A stretch of 64,000 nucleotides of DNA, taken from positions 25,847,226 through 25,911,225 of the forward strand of contig OZ024867.1 in assembly GCA_964017155.1 (NCBI GenBank). Direction: 5' to 3'. Below, piece after piece: positions 47,283-60,114 of this stretch. The stretch's first letter is position 1; each line of letters starts with the position of its first letter. This DNA comes from Oasisia sp. SBJ-2009. Lineage: Eukaryota > Annelida > Polychaeta > Sabellida > Siboglinidae. Made by a program: the position numbers and the translations under genes. The notes beneath the pieces were generated by a model that was given only the letters and a program-made list of their open reading frames with translations, was not told the origin of the DNA and searched no databases.

Positions 47283-48200
47283 GTTGGGTGGAGTGCAGAG
47301 GTTGGGTTGAGTGCGGAGGTTGGGTGGAGTGGGGAGGTTGGGTGGAGTGGGGAGGTTGGGTGGAGTGGGGAGGTTGGGTGGAGTGGGGAGGTTGGGTGGA
47401 GTGGGGAGGTTGGGTGGAGTGGGGAGGTTGGGTGGAGTGGGGAGGTTGAATGGAGGGCGGACGTTGGGTGGAGTGGGGAGGTTGGGTGGAGTGGGGAGGT
47501 TGGGTGGAGTGGGGAGGTTGGGTGGAGTGGGGAGGTTGGGTGGAGTGGGGAGGTTGGGTGGAGTGGGGAGGTTGGGTGGAGTGGGGAGGTTGGGTGAAGT
47601 GGGGAGGTTGGGTGGAGTGGGGAGGTTGGATGGAGTGGGAAGGTTGGGTGAAGTGGGGAGGTTGGGTGGAGTAGGGAGGTTGGCTGGAGCGGGGAGGTTG
47701 GGTGGAGTGGGGAGGTTGGGTGGAGAGGGGAGGTTGGGTGGAGAGGGGAGGTTGGGTGAACTGGGGAGGTTGGGAGAAGTGGGGAGGTTGGGTGGAGTGG
47801 GGAGGTTGGGTGGAGTGGGGAGGTTGGGTGAAGTGGGGAGGTTGGGTGGAGTGGGGAGGTTGAATGGAGGGCGGAGGTTGGGTGGAGTGGGGAGGTTGGG
47901 TGGAGTGGGGAGGTTGGGTGGAGTGGGGAGGTTGGGTGGAGTGGGGAGGTTGGGAGAAGTGGGGAGGTTGGGTGAAGTGGGGAGGTTGGGTGGAGTAGGG
48001 AGGTTGGGTGGAGTGGGGAGGTTGGGTGGAGTGCGGAGGTTGAATGGAGGGCGGAGGTTGGGTGGAGTGGGGAGGTTGGGTGGAGAGGGGAGGTTGGGTG
48101 GAGTGGGGAGGTTGGGTGGAGTGGGGAGGTTGGGTGGAGTGGGGAGGTTGGGTGAAGTGGGGAGGTTGGGTGGAGTGCGGAGGTTGGGTGAAGTGGGGAG
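47283..48200 (+). repeat. Minisatellite, 51 copies, beta/delta mosaic
   Basis: The 5' part matches beta blocks with the private GGGCGGACG copy (near 47455). The 3' part is delta (GGAGCGGGGAG near 47687, two GGAGAGGGG copies). The switch falls in the pure-consensus run around 47470-47590. Confidence 0.95.
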
Positions 48201-48875
48201 GTTGCGGTACTCACCACACTTGACATCGATCCCAAACAGCTCTCAAACAAGCACTCGCACACGGTGTACAAATACAACTGTGCTAACTTTGAGGGCCTAA
48301 GGGCAGACATGGCAGCTTACGCAGCGATGTTTTTAATGGAAAATCCAACATCTAGAACAACAGAGGAGAACTGGAAATCATTCAAGAGTGCATTACATCA
48401 AGCCATCATTAAACACGTTCCAACGACAAAGTCCAAAACTAAACGACACCTGCCCTGGATCACACGGAACATCAAGTGTGAAATTCGGAAGAAAGACAGG
48501 CAGTATCGCAAAGCAAGAAAGTCAAAAAAGCTTGAAGACTGGTCAGCCTACAATATAAAACGGCAGCAGTTACAGAAACTATTGACATCTGCTCATCATG
48601 ACTACATCAGAAACGTGATAGCTGCTAGCCTGCTTGACAGAGGAAACCAAAAGAAATGTTGGTCTTTTGTCAAACTCAATAGAACTGAAAACTTGGGTAT
48701 CCCTATACTCTCTGATACAAATGGCCTCCACATTACAAATCAAGCCAAGGCAGAGGCTTTTGACACGCACTTTGTGTCAGTGTTCACCAGTGATCATGGT
48801 AAACACTTGCCTGACAAAGGACTGTCTCCCTACCATGATATGGGCATCATACAGTTCACACAACCCGGAATTTAA
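48201..48875 (+). pseudogene. LINE fragment, delta
   Basis: As 36172-36846 (Cys27, Asn118), with a silent CAA to CAG change near 48566. Confidence 0.87.
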
Positions 48876-49158
48876 ATTTTACTAAAGAACATTGACCAAA
48901 CGAAAGCCCCTTACAAAAAAGACCAATGGTATACCATTGAATACAATTGAATACCATTCAGCGTCAACGATATTTCAGCAGGACTCAGTGGTACTTTCAA
49001 CGGTAATTTATTATGCCATTCAGTACCACTGAACGGTACACAGAATACAAAATATCATTAAAAAAACATTCAGATACCATTCAGATACCATTCAAATACC
49101 ATTGGCCATTATACCCTAGTACCATTCAATGGTATTTGAATGGTATATTTTTGTAAGT
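48876..49158. repeat. Spacer, 283 bp, full hairpin
   Basis: As at 251-533. Confidence 0.9.
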
Positions 49159-49734
49159 GTTGGGTGGAGTGCAGAGGTTGGGTTGAGTGCGGAGTTTGGG
49201 TGGAGTGGGGAGGTTGGGTGGAGTGGGGAGGTTGGGTGGAGTGGGGAGGTTGGGTGGAGTGGGGAGGTTGGGTGGAGTGGGTAGGTTGAATGGAGGGCGG
49301 AAGTTGGTTGGAGTGGGGAGGTTGGGTGGAGAGGGGAGGTTGTGTGGAGTGGGGAGGTTGGCTGGAGTGGGGAGGTTGGGTGGATTGGGGAGGTTGGGTG
49401 GAATGGGGAGGTTGGGAGACGTGGGGAGGTTGGGTGGAGTGGGGAGGTTGGGTGGAGTGGGGAGGTTGGGTGAAGTGGGGAGGTTGGGTGGAGTGGGGAG
49501 GTTGGATGGAGTGGGAAGGATGGGTGGAGTGGGGAGGTTGGGTGGAGTGGGGAGGTTGGGTGAAGTGGGGAGGTTGGGTGGAGTGGGGAGGTTGGATGGA
49601 GTGGGGAGGTTGGGTGGAGTGGGGAGATTGGGTGGAGTGGGGAGGTTGGGTGGAGTGCGGAGGTTGAATGGAGGGCGGAGGTTGGGTGAAGTGGGGAGGT
49701 TGGGTGGAGTGCGGAGGTTGGGTGAAGTGGGGAG
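49159..49734 (+). repeat. Minisatellite, 32 copies, gamma type
   Basis: As 32107-32682. Confidence 0.97.
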
Positions 49735-50409
49735 GTTGCGGTACACACCACACTTGACATCGATCCCAAACAGCTCTCAAACAAGCACTTGCACACGGTG
49801 TACAAATACAACTCTGCTAACTTTGAGGGCCTAAGGGCAGACATGGCAGCTTACGAAGCGATGTTTTTAATGGAAAATCCAACATCTAGAACAACAGAGG
49901 AGAACTGGAAATCATTCAAGAGTGCATTACATCAAGCCATCATTAAACACGTTCCAACGACAAAGTCCAAAACTAAACGACACCTGCCCTGGATCACATG
50001 GAAAATCAAATGTGAAATTCGGAAGAAAGACAGGCATAATCGCAAAGCAAGAAAGTCAAAAAAGCATGAAGACTGGTCAGCCTACCCTATAAAACGGCAA
50101 CAGTTACAGAAACTATTGACATCTGCTCATGATGACTACATCAGAAACGTGATTGGTGCGAGCCTGCTTGACAGAGGAGACCAAAAGAAATGTTGGTCTT
50201 TTGTCAAACTCAATAGAACTGAAAACTTGGGTATCCCTATACTCTCTGATACAAATGGCCTCCACATTACAAATCAAGCCAAGGCAGAGGCTTTAGACAC
50301 GCACTTTGTGTCAGTGTTCACCAGTGATCATGGTAAACACTTGCCTGACAAAGGACTGTCTCCCTACCATGATATGGGCATCATACAGTTCACACAACCC
50401 GGAATTTAA
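49735..50409 (+). pseudogene. LINE fragment, gamma
   Basis: Same translation as 37706-38380. Confidence 0.87.
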
Positions 50410-50692
50410 ATTTTACTAAAGAACATTGACCAAACGAAAGCCCCTTACAAAAAAGACCAATGGTATACCATTGAATACAATTGAATACCATTCAGCGTCA
50501 ACGATATTTCAGCAGGACTCAGTGGTACTTTCAACGGTAATTTATTATGCCATTCAGTACCACTGAACGGTACACAGAATACAAAATATCATTAAAAAAA
50601 CATTCAGATACCATTCAGATACCATTCAAATACCATTGGCCATTATACCCTAGTACCATTCAATGGTATTTGAATGGTATATTTTTGTAAGT
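50410..50692. repeat. Spacer, 283 bp, full hairpin
   Basis: As at 251-533. Confidence 0.9.
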
Positions 50693-51340
50693 GTTGGGTG
50701 GAGTGCAGAGGTTGGGTTGAGTGCGGAGGTTGGGTGGAGTGGGGAGGTTGGGTGGAGTGGGGAGGTTGGGTGGAGTGGGGAGGTTGGGTGGAGTGGGGAG
50801 GTTGGATGGAGTGGGGAGGTTGGGTGGAGTGGGTAGGTTGAATGGAGGGCGGAAGTTGGTTGGAGTGGGGAGGTTGGGTGGAGAGGGGAGGTTGCGTGGA
50901 GTGGGGAGGTTGGCTGGAGTGGGGAGGTTGGGTGGAGTGGGGAGGTTGGGTGGAGTGGGGAGGTTGGGTGGAGTGGGGAGGTTGGGTGGAGTGGGGAGGT
51001 TGGGAGAAGTGGGGAGGATGGGTGGAGTGGGGAGGTTGGGTGGAGTGGGGAGGTTGGGTGAAGTGGGGAGGTTGGGTGGACTGGGGAGATTAAATGGAGG
51101 GCGGAGGTTGGGTGAAGTGGGGAGGTTGGGTGGAGTTAGGAGGTTGAATGGAGGGCGGAGGTTGGGTGGAGTGGGGAGGTTGGGTGGAGTGGGGAGGTTG
51201 GGTGGAGTGGGGAGGTTGGGTGGAGTGGGGAGGTTGGGTGGAGTGGGGAGGTTGGGTGGAGTGGGGAGGTTGGGAGAAGTGGGGAGTTTGGGTGGAGTGG
51301 GGAGGTTGCATGGAGTGCGGAGGTTGGGTGAAGTGGGGAG
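50693..51340 (+). repeat. Minisatellite, 36 copies
   Basis: As 38664-39311, including GGAGTTAGGAG. Confidence 0.97.
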
Positions 51341-52015
51341 GTTGCGGTACTCACCACACTTGACATCGATCCCAAACAGCTCTCAAACAAGCACTCGCAC
51401 ACGGTGTACAAATACAACTCTGCTAACTTTGAGGGCCTAAGGGCAGACATGGCAGCTTACGCAGCGATGTTTTTAATGGAAAATCCAACATCTAGAACAA
51501 CAGAGGAGAACTGGAAATCATTCAAGAGTGCACTACATCAAGCCATCATTAAACACGTTCCAACGACAAAGTCCAAAACTAAACGACACCTGCCCTGGAT
51601 CACATGGAAAATCAAGTGTGAAATTCAGAAGAAAGACAGGCAGAATCGCAAAGCAAGAAAGTCAAAAAAGCATGAAGACTGGTCAGCCTACCCTATAACA
51701 CGGCAACAGTTACAGAAACTATTGACATCTGCTCATGATGACTACATCAGAAACGTGATTGGTGCGAGCCTGCTTGACAGAGGAGACCAAAAGAAATGTT
51801 GGTCTTTTGTCAAACTCAATAGAACTGAAAACTTGGGTATCCCTATACTATCTGATACAAATGGCCTCCACATTACAAATCAAGCCAAGGCAGAGGCTTT
51901 AGACACGCACTTTGTGTCAGTCTTCACCAGTGATCATGGTAAACACTTGCCTGACAAAGGACTGTCTCCCTACCATGATATGGGCATCATACAGTTCACA
52001 CAACCCGGAATTTAA
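51341..52015 (+). pseudogene. LINE fragment, alpha
   Basis: Gln96 as in 39312-39986 but Ala131, so Gly131 is the newer change or has been converted back here. Confidence 0.86.
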
Positions 52016-52287
52016 ATTTTACTAAAGAACATTGACCAAACGAAAGCCCCTTACAAAAAAGACCAATGGTATACCATTGAATACAATTGAATACCATTCA
52101 GCGTCAACGATATTTCAGCAGGACTCAGTGGTACTTTCAACGGTAATTTATTATGCCATTCAGTACCACTGAACGGTACACAGAATACAAAATATCATTA
52201 AAAAAACATTCAGATACCATTCAGATACCATTGGCCATTATACCCTAGTACCATTCAATGGTATTTGAATGGTATATTTTTGTAAGT
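52016..52287. repeat. Spacer, 272 bp, short hairpin
   Basis: Lacks the ATTCAAATACC copy. Confidence 0.9.
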
Positions 52288-53277
52288 GTTGGGTGGAGTG
52301 CAGAGGTTGGGTTGAGTGCGGAGGTTGGGTTGAGTGCGGAGGTTGGGTGGAGTGGGGAGGTTGGGTGGAGTGGGGAGGTTGGGTGGAGTGGGGAGGTTGG
52401 GTGGAGTGGGGAGGTTGGATGGAGTGGGGAGGTTGGGTGGAGTGGGTAGGTTGAATGGAGGGCAGAAGTTGGTTGGAGTGGGGAAGTTGGTTGGAGTGGG
52501 GAGGTTGGGTGGAGAGGGGAGGTTGCGTGGAGTGGGGAGGTTGGCTGGAGTGGGGAGGTTGGGTGGAGTGGGGAGGTTGGGTGGAGTGGGTAGGTTGAAT
52601 GGAGGGCGGAAGTTGGTTGGAGTGGGGAGGTTGGGTGGAGAGGGGAGGTTGCGTGGAGTGGGGAGGTTGGCTGAAGTGGGGAGGTTGGGTGGAGTGGGGA
52701 GGTTGGGTGGAATGGGGAGGTTGGGAGATGTGGGGAGGTTGGGTGGAGTGGGGAGGTTGGGTGGAGTGGGGAGGTTGGGTGAAGTGGGGAGGTTGGGTGG
52801 AGTGGGGAGGTTGGATGGAGTGGGAAGGTTGGGTGAAGTGGGGAGGTTGGGTGGAGTAGGGAGGTTGGCTGGAGTGGGGAGGTTGGGTGGAGTGGGGAGG
52901 TTGGGTGGAGAGGGGAGGTTGGGTGAACTGGGGAGGTTGGGAGAAGTGGGGAGGATGGGTGGAGTGGGGAGGTTGGGTGGAGTGGGGAGGTTGGGTGAAG
53001 TGGGGAGGTTGGGTGGACTGGGGAGATTAAATGGAGGGCGGAGGTTGGGTGAAGTGGGGAGGTTGGGTGGAGTGGGGAGGTTGAATGGAGGGCGGAGGTT
53101 GGGTGGAGTGGGGAGGTTGGGTGGAGTGGGGAGGTTGGGTGGAGTGGGGAGGTTGGGTGGAGTGGGGAGGTTGGGTGGAGTGGGGAGGTTGGGTGGAGTG
53201 GGGAGGTTGGGAGAAGTGGGGAGTTTGGGTGGAGTGGGGAGGTTGCATGGAGTGCGGAGGTTGTGTGAAGTGGGGAG
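52288..53277 (+). repeat. Minisatellite, 55 copies
   Basis: As 40259-41248. Confidence 0.97.
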
Positions 53278-53952
53278 GTTGCGGTACTCACCACACTTGA
53301 CATCGATCCCAAACAGCTCTCAAACAAGCACTCGCACACGGTGTACAAATACAACTCTGCTAACTTTGAGGGCCTAAGGGCAGACATGGCAGCTTACGCA
53401 GCGATGTTTTTAATGGAAAATCCAACATCTAGAACAACAGAGGAGAACTGGAAATCATTCAAGAGTGCACTACATCAAGCCATCATTAAACACGTTCCAA
53501 CGACAAAGTCCAAAACTAAACGACACCTGCCCTGGATCACATGGAAAATCAAGTGTGAAATTCGGAAGAAAGACAGGCAGAATCGCAAAGCAAGAAAGTC
53601 AAAAAAGCATGAAGACTGGTCAGCCTACCCTACAACACGGCAACAGTTACAGAAACTATTGACATCTGCTCATGATGACTACATCAGAAACGTGATTGGT
53701 GCGAGCCTGCTTGACAGAGGAGACCAAAAGAAATGTTGGTCTTTTGTCAAACTCAATAGAACTGAAAACTTGGGTATCCCTATACTCTCTGATACAAATG
53801 GCCTCCACATTACAAATCAAGCCAAGGCAGAGTCTTTAGACACGCACTTTGTGTCAGTCTTCACCAGTGATGATGGTAAACACTTGCCTGACAAAGGACT
53901 GTCTCCCTACCATGATATGGGCATCATACAGTTCACACAACCCGGAATTTAA
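53278..53952 (+). pseudogene. LINE fragment, alpha
   Basis: Same translation as 46326-47000 (Thr119, Ser186). Confidence 0.86.
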
Positions 53953-54234
53953 ATTTTACTAAAGAACATTGACCAAACGAAAGCCCCTTACAAAAAAGAC
54001 CAATGGTATACCATTGAATACAATTGAATACCATTCAGCGTCAACGATATTTCAGCAGGACTCAGTGGTACTTTCAACGGTAATTTATTATGCCATTCAG
54101 TACCACTGAACGGTACACAGAATACAAAATATCATTAAAAAACTTTCAGATACCATTCAGATACCATTCAAATACCATTGGCCATTATACCCTAGTACCA
54201 TTCAATGGTATTTGAATGGTATATTTTTGTAAGT
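53953..54234. repeat. Spacer, 282 bp, CTTTCAG type
   Basis: Shares the shortened A-run with 47001-47282. Confidence 0.9.
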
Positions 54235-55062
54235 GTTGGGTGGAGTGCAGAGGTTGGGTTGAGTGCGGAGGTTGGGTGGAGTGGGGAGGTTGGGTGGAGT
54301 GGGGAGGTTGGGTGGAGTGGGGAGGTTGGGTGGAGTGGGGAGGTTGGGTGGAGTGGGGAGGTTGGGTGGAGTGGGGAGGTTGGGTGGAGTGGGGAGGTTG
54401 AATGGAGGGCGGACGTTGGGTGGAGTGGGGAGGTTGGGTGGAGTGGGGAGGTTGGGTGGAGTGGGGAGGTTGGGTGGAGTGGGGAGGTTGGGTGGAGTAG
54501 GGAGGTTGGGTGGAGTGGGGAGGTTGGGAGAAGTGGGGAGTTTGGGTGGAGTGGGGAGGTTGCGTGGAGTGCGGAGATTGGCTGGAGTGGGGAGGTTGGG
54601 TGGAGTGGGGAGGTTGGGTGGAGTGGGGAGGTTGTGAGAAGTGGGGAGGTTGGGTGGAGTGGGGAGGTTGGGTGGAGTGGGGAGGTTGAGTGGAGTGGGG
54701 AGGTTGAATGGAGTGGGGAGGTTGGGTGGAGTGGGGAGGTTGAATGGAGGGCGGAGGTTGGGTGGAGTGGGGAGGTTGGGTGTAGTGGGGAGGTTGGGTG
54801 TAGTGGGGAGGTTGGGTGGAGTGGGGAGGTTGGGTGGAGTGGGGAGGTTGGGTGGAGTGGGGAGATTGGGTGGAGTGGGGAGGTTGGGTGGAGTGCGGAG
54901 GTTGAATGGAGGGCGGAGGTTGGGTGGAGTGGGGAGGTTGGGTGGAGAGGGGAGGTTGGGTGGAGTGGGGAGGTTGGGTGGAGTGGGGAGGTTGGGTGGA
55001 GTGGGGAGGTTGGGTGAAGTGGGGAGGTTGGGTGGAGTGCGGAGGTTGGGTGAAGTGGGGAG
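54235..55062 (+). repeat. Minisatellite, 46 copies, beta with delta-like 3' end
   Basis: Beta order with the GGGCGGACG copy (near 54407) and GGAGTAGGG near 54495. It ends with four extra copies that match the end of the delta blocks. Confidence 0.95.
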
Positions 55063-55737
55063 GTTGCGGTACTCACCACACTTGACATCGATCCCAAACA
55101 GCTCTCAAACAAGCACTCGCACACGGTGTACAAATACAACTCTGCTAACTTTGAGGGCCTAAGGGCAGACATGGCAGCTTACGCAGCGATGTTTTTAATG
55201 GAAAATCCAACATCAAGAACAACAGAGGAGAACTGGAAATCATTCAAGAGTGCATTACATCAAGCCATCATTAAACACGTTCCAACGACAAAGTCCAAAA
55301 CTAAACGACACCTGCCTTGGATCACATGGAAAATCAAGTGTGAAATTCGGAAGAAAGACAGGCAGTATCGCAAAGCAAGAAAGTCAAAAAAGCATGAAGA
55401 CTGCTCAGCCTACCCTATAAAACGGCAACAGTTACAGAAACTATTGACATCTGCTCATGATGACTACATCAGAAACGTGATTGCTGCGAGCCTGCTTGAC
55501 AGAGGAAACCAAAAGAAATGTTGGTCTTTTGTAAAACTCAATAGAACTGAAAACTTGGGTATCCCTATACTCTGTGATACAAATGGCCTCCACATTACAA
55601 ATCAAGCCAAGGCAGAGGCTTTAGACACGCACTTTGTGTCAGTGTTCACCAGTGATCATGGTAAACACTTGCCTGACAAAGGACTGTCTCCCTACCATGA
55701 TATGGGCATCACACAGTTCACACAACCCTGAATTTAA
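55063..55737 (+). pseudogene. LINE fragment, beta; early TGA
   Basis: As 14443-15117 but Gly207 (not Glu) and private Thr217. TGA at 55729-55731. Confidence 0.87.
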
Positions 55738-56020
55738 ATTTTACTAAAGAACATTGACCAAACGAAAGCCCCTTACAAAAAAGGCCAATGGTATACGATT
55801 TAATACAATTGAATACCATTCAGCGTCAACGATATTTCAGCAGGACTCAGTGGTACTTTCAACGGTAATTTATTATGCCATTCAGTACCACTGAACGGTA
55901 CACAGAATACAAAATATCATTAAAATAACATTCAGATACCATTCAGATACCATTCAAATACCATTGGCCAATATACCCTAGTACCATTCAATGGTATTTG
56001 AATGGTATATTTTTGTAAGT
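55738..56020. repeat. Spacer, 283 bp, beta type
   Basis: As at 15118-15400. Confidence 0.9.
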
Positions 56021-56632
56021 GTTGGGTGGAGTGCAGAGGTTGGGTTGAGTGCGGAGGTTGGGTGGAGTGGGGAGGTTGGGAGGAGTGGGGAGGTTGGGTG
56101 GAGTGGGGAGGTTGGGTGGAGTGGGGAGGTTGGGTGGAGTGGGTAGGTTGAATGGAGGGCGGAAGTTGGTTGGAGTGGGGAGGTTGGGTGGAGAGGGGAG
56201 GTTGCGTGGAGTGGGGAGGTTGGCTGGAGTGGGGAGGTTGGGTGGAGTGGGGAAGTTGGGTGGAGTGGGTAGGTTGAATGGAGGGCGGAAGTTGGTTGGA
56301 GTGGGGAGGTTGGGTGGAGAGGGGAGGTTGCGTGGAGTGGGGAGGTTGGCTGGAGTGGGGAGGTTGGGTGGAGTGGGGAGGTTGGGTGGAATGGGGAGGT
56401 TGGGAGACGTGGGGAGGTTGGGTGGAGTGGGGAGGTTGGGTGGAGTGGGGAGGTTGGGTGAAGTGGGGAGGTTGGGTGGAGTGGGGAGGTTGGATGGAGT
56501 GGGGAGGTTGGGTGGAGTGGGGAGATTGGGTGGAGTGGGGAGGTTGGGTGGAGTGCGGAGGTTGAATGGAGGGCGGAGGTTGGGTGAAGTGGGGAGGTTG
56601 GGTGGAGTGCGGAGGTTGGGTGAAGTGGGGAG
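56021..56632 (+). repeat. Minisatellite, 34 copies, gamma type
   Basis: As 23031-23642. Confidence 0.97.
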
Positions 56633-57307
56633 GTTGCGGTACACACCACACTTGACATCGATCCCAAACAGCTCTCAAACAAGCACTTGCACACGGTGTA
56701 CAAATACAACTCTGCTAACTTTGAGGGCCTAAGGGCAGACATGGCAGCTTACGAAGCGATGTTTTTAATGGAAAATCCAACATCTAGAACAACAGAGGAG
56801 AACTGGAAATCATTCAAGAGTGCATTACATCAAGCCATCATTAAACACGTTCCAACGACAAAGTCCAAAACTAAACGACACCTGCCCTGGATCACATGGA
56901 AAATCAAATGTGAAATTCGGAAGAAAGACAGGCATAATCGCAAAGCAAGAAAGTCAAAAAAGCATGAAGACTGGTCAGCCTACCCTATAAAACGGCAACA
57001 GTTACAGAAACTATTGACATCTGCTCATGATGACTACATCAGAAACGTGATTGTTGCGAGCCTGCTTGACAGAGGAGACCAAAAGAAATGTTGGTCTTTT
57101 GTCAAACTCAATAGAACTGAAAACTTGGGTATCCCTATACTCTCTGATACAAATGGCCTCCACATTACAAATCAAGCCAAGGCAGAGGCTTTAGACACGC
57201 ACTTTGTGTCAGTGTTCACCAGTGATCATGGTAAACACTTGCCTGACAAAGGACTGTCTCCCTACCATGATATGGGCATCATACAGTTCACACAACCCGG
57301 AATTTAA
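56633..57307 (+). pseudogene. LINE fragment, gamma
   Basis: Leu127 and His199, with private Val141 (GTT near 57052). Confidence 0.87.
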
Positions 57308-57590
57308 ATTTTACTAAAGAACATTGACCAAACGAAAGCCCCTTACAAAAAAGACCAATGGTATACCATTGAATACAATTGAATACCATTCAGCGTCAAC
57401 GATATTTCAGCAGGACTCAGTGGTACTTTCAACGGTAATTTATTATGCCATTCAGTACCACTGAACGGTACACAGAATACAAAATATCATTAAAAAAACA
57501 TTCAGATACCATTCAGATACCATTCAAATACCATTGGCCATTATACCCTAGTACCATTCAATGGTATTTGAATGGTATATTTTTGTAAGT
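57308..57590. repeat. Spacer, 283 bp, full hairpin
   Basis: As at 251-533. Confidence 0.9.
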
Positions 57591-58580
57591 GTTGGGTGGA
57601 GTGCAGAGGTTGGGTTGAGTGCGGAGGTTGGGTGGAGTGGGGAGGTTGGGTGGAGTGGGGAGGTTGGGTGGAGTGGGGAGGTTGGGTGGAGTGGGGAGGT
57701 TGGATGGAGTGGGGAGGTTGGGTGGAGTGGGTAGGTTGAATGGAGGGCGGAAGTTGGTTGGAGTGGGGAGGTTGGGTGGAGAGGGGAGGTTGCGTGGAGT
57801 GGGGAGGTTGGCTGGAGTGGGGAGGTTGGGTGGAGTGGGGAGGTTGGGTGGAGTGGGGAGGTTGGGTGGAGTGGGGAGGTTGGGTGGAGTGGGGAGGTTG
57901 GGTGGAGTGGGGAGGTTGGGTGAAGTGGGGAGGTTGGGTGGAGTGGGGAGGTTGGATGGAGTGGGAAGGTTGGGTGAAGTGGGGAGGTTGGGTGGAGTAG
58001 GGAGGTTGGCTGGAGCGGGGAGGTTGGGTGGAGTGGGGAGGTTGGGTGGAGAGGGGAGGTTGGGTGGAGAGGGGAGGTTGGGTGGAGAGGGGAGGTTGGG
58101 TGAACTGGGGAGGTTGGGAGAAGTGGGGAGGTTGGGTGGAGTGGGGAGGTTGGGTGGAGTGGGGAGGTTGGGTGAAGTGGGGAGGTTGGGTGGAGTGGGG
58201 AGGTTGAATGGAGGGCGGAGGTTGGGTGGAGTGGGGAGGTTGGGTGGAGTGGGGAGGTTGGGTGGAGTGGGGAGGTTGGGTGGAGTGGGGAGGTTGGGAG
58301 AAGTGGGGAGGTTGGGTGAAGTGGGGAGGTTGGGTGGAGTAGGGAGGTTGGGTGGAGTGGGGAGGTTGGGTGGAGTGGGGAGATTGGGTGGAGTGGGGAG
58401 GTTGGGTGGAGTGCGGAGGTTGAATGGAGGGCGGAGGTTGGGTGGAGTGGGGAGGTTGGGTGGAGAGGGGAGGTTGGGTGGAGTGGGGAGGTTGGGTGGA
58501 GTGGGGAGGTTGGGTGGAGTGGGGAGGTTGGGTGAAGTGGGGAGGTTGGGTGGAGTGCGGAGGTTGGGTGAAGTGGGGAG
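57591..58580 (+). repeat. Minisatellite, 55 copies, delta type
   Basis: Delta order with three GTTGGGTGGAGAGGGGAG copies in a row (two elsewhere) and two further added copies. Unrelated in order to the 55-copy block at 40259. Confidence 0.96.
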
Positions 58581-59255
58581 GTTGCGGTACTCACCACACT
58601 TGACATCGATCCCAAACAGCTCTCAAACAAGCACTCGCACACGGTGTACAAATACAACTGTGCTAACTTTGATGGCCTAAGGGCAGACATGGCAGCTTAC
58701 GCAGCGATGTTTTTAATGGAAAATCCAACATCTAGAACAACAGAGGAGAACTGGAAATCATTCAAGAGTGCATTACATCAAGCCATCATTAAACACGTTC
58801 CAACGACAAAGTCCAAAACTAAACGACACCTGCCCTGGATCACACGAAACATCAAGTGTGAAATTCGGAAGAAAGACAGGCAGTATCGCAAAGCAAGAAA
58901 GTCAAAAAAGCTTGAAGACTGGTCAGCCTACCATATAAAACGGCAACAGTTACAGAAACTATTGACATCTGCTCATCATGACTACATCAGAAACGTGATA
59001 GCTGCGAGCCTGCTTGACAGAGGAAACCAAAAGAAATGTTGGTCTTTTGTCAAACTCAATAGAACTGAAAACTTGGGTATCCCTATACTCTCTGATACAA
59101 ATGGCCTCCACATTACAAATCAAGCCAAGGCAGATGCTTTTGACACGCACTTTGTGTCAGTGTTCACCAGTGATCATGGTAAACACTTGCCTGACAAAGG
59201 ACTGTCTCCCTACCATGATATGGGCATCATACAGTTCACACAACCCGGAATTTAA
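58581..59255 (+). pseudogene. LINE fragment, delta
   Basis: Cys27, His118, plus private Asp31 (GAT near 58672) and Asp185; Arg89 is CGA. Confidence 0.87.
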
Positions 59256-59538
59256 ATTTTACTAAAGAACATTGACCAAACGAAAGCCCCTTACAAAAAA
59301 GACCAATGGTATACCATTGAATACAATTGAATACCATTCAGCGTCAACGATATTTCAGCAGGACTCAGTGGTACTTTCAACGGTAATTTATTATGCCATT
59401 CAGTACCACTGAACGGTACACAGAATACAAAATATCATTAAAAAAACATTCAGATACCATTCAGATATCATTCAAATACCATTGGCCATTATACCCTAGT
59501 ACCATTCAATGGTATTTGAATGGTATATTTTTGTAAGT
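59256..59538. repeat. Spacer, 283 bp, hairpin with one mismatch
   Basis: ATATCATTC (near 59467) puts one mismatch into the left hairpin arm. Confidence 0.9.
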
Positions 59539-60114
59539 GTTGGGTGGAGTGCAGAGGTTGGGTTGAGTGCGGAGTTTGGGTGGAGTGGGGAGGTTGGGTG
59601 GAGTGGGGAGGTTGGGTGGAGTGGGGAGGTTGGGTGGAGTGGGGAGGTTGGGTGGAGTGGGTAGGTTGAATGGAGGGCGGAAGTTGGTTGGAGTGGGGAG
59701 GTTGGGTGGAGAGGGGAGGTTGTGTGGAGTGGGGAGGTTGGCTGGAGTGGGGAGGTTGGGTGGATTGGGGAGGTTGGGTGGAATGGGGAGGTTGGGAGAC
59801 GTGGGGAGGTTGGGTGGAGTGGGGAGGTTGGGTGGAGTGGGGAGGTTGGGTGAAGTGGGGAGGTTGGGTGGAGTGGGGAGGTTGGATGGAGTGGGAAGGT
59901 TGGGTGGAGTGGGGAGGTTGGGTGGAGTGGGGAGGTTGGGTGAAGTGGGGAGGTTGGGTGGAGTGGGGAGGTTGGATGGAGTGGGGAGGTTGGGTGGAGT
60001 GGGGAGATTGGGTGGAGTGGGGAGGTTGGGTGGAGTGCGGAGGTTGAATGGAGGGCGGAGGTTGGGTGAAGTGGGGAGGTTGGGTGGAGTGCGGAGGTTG
60101 GGTGAAGTGGGGAG
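59539..60114 (+). repeat. Minisatellite, 32 copies, gamma type
   Basis: As 32107-32682 but GGTTGGGTGG where the others have GGATGGGTGG. Confidence 0.97.

Larger units (their letters stand above)
41924..48875 (+). repeat. Higher-order repeat C, copy 3 (6952 bp, 32-36-55-51)
   Basis: gamma, alpha, alpha, delta. It has one unit (1875 bp) more than copies 2 and 4. This four-unit form explains copy 2 as a deletion product. Confidence 0.87.
48876..53952 (+). repeat. Higher-order repeat C, copy 4 (5077 bp, 32-36-55)
   Basis: gamma, alpha, alpha. It has the same lengths as copy 2 but keeps the alpha LINE (Thr119, Ser186) at its end, so the two 5077-bp copies are not simple duplicates of each other. 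Confidence 0.87.
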
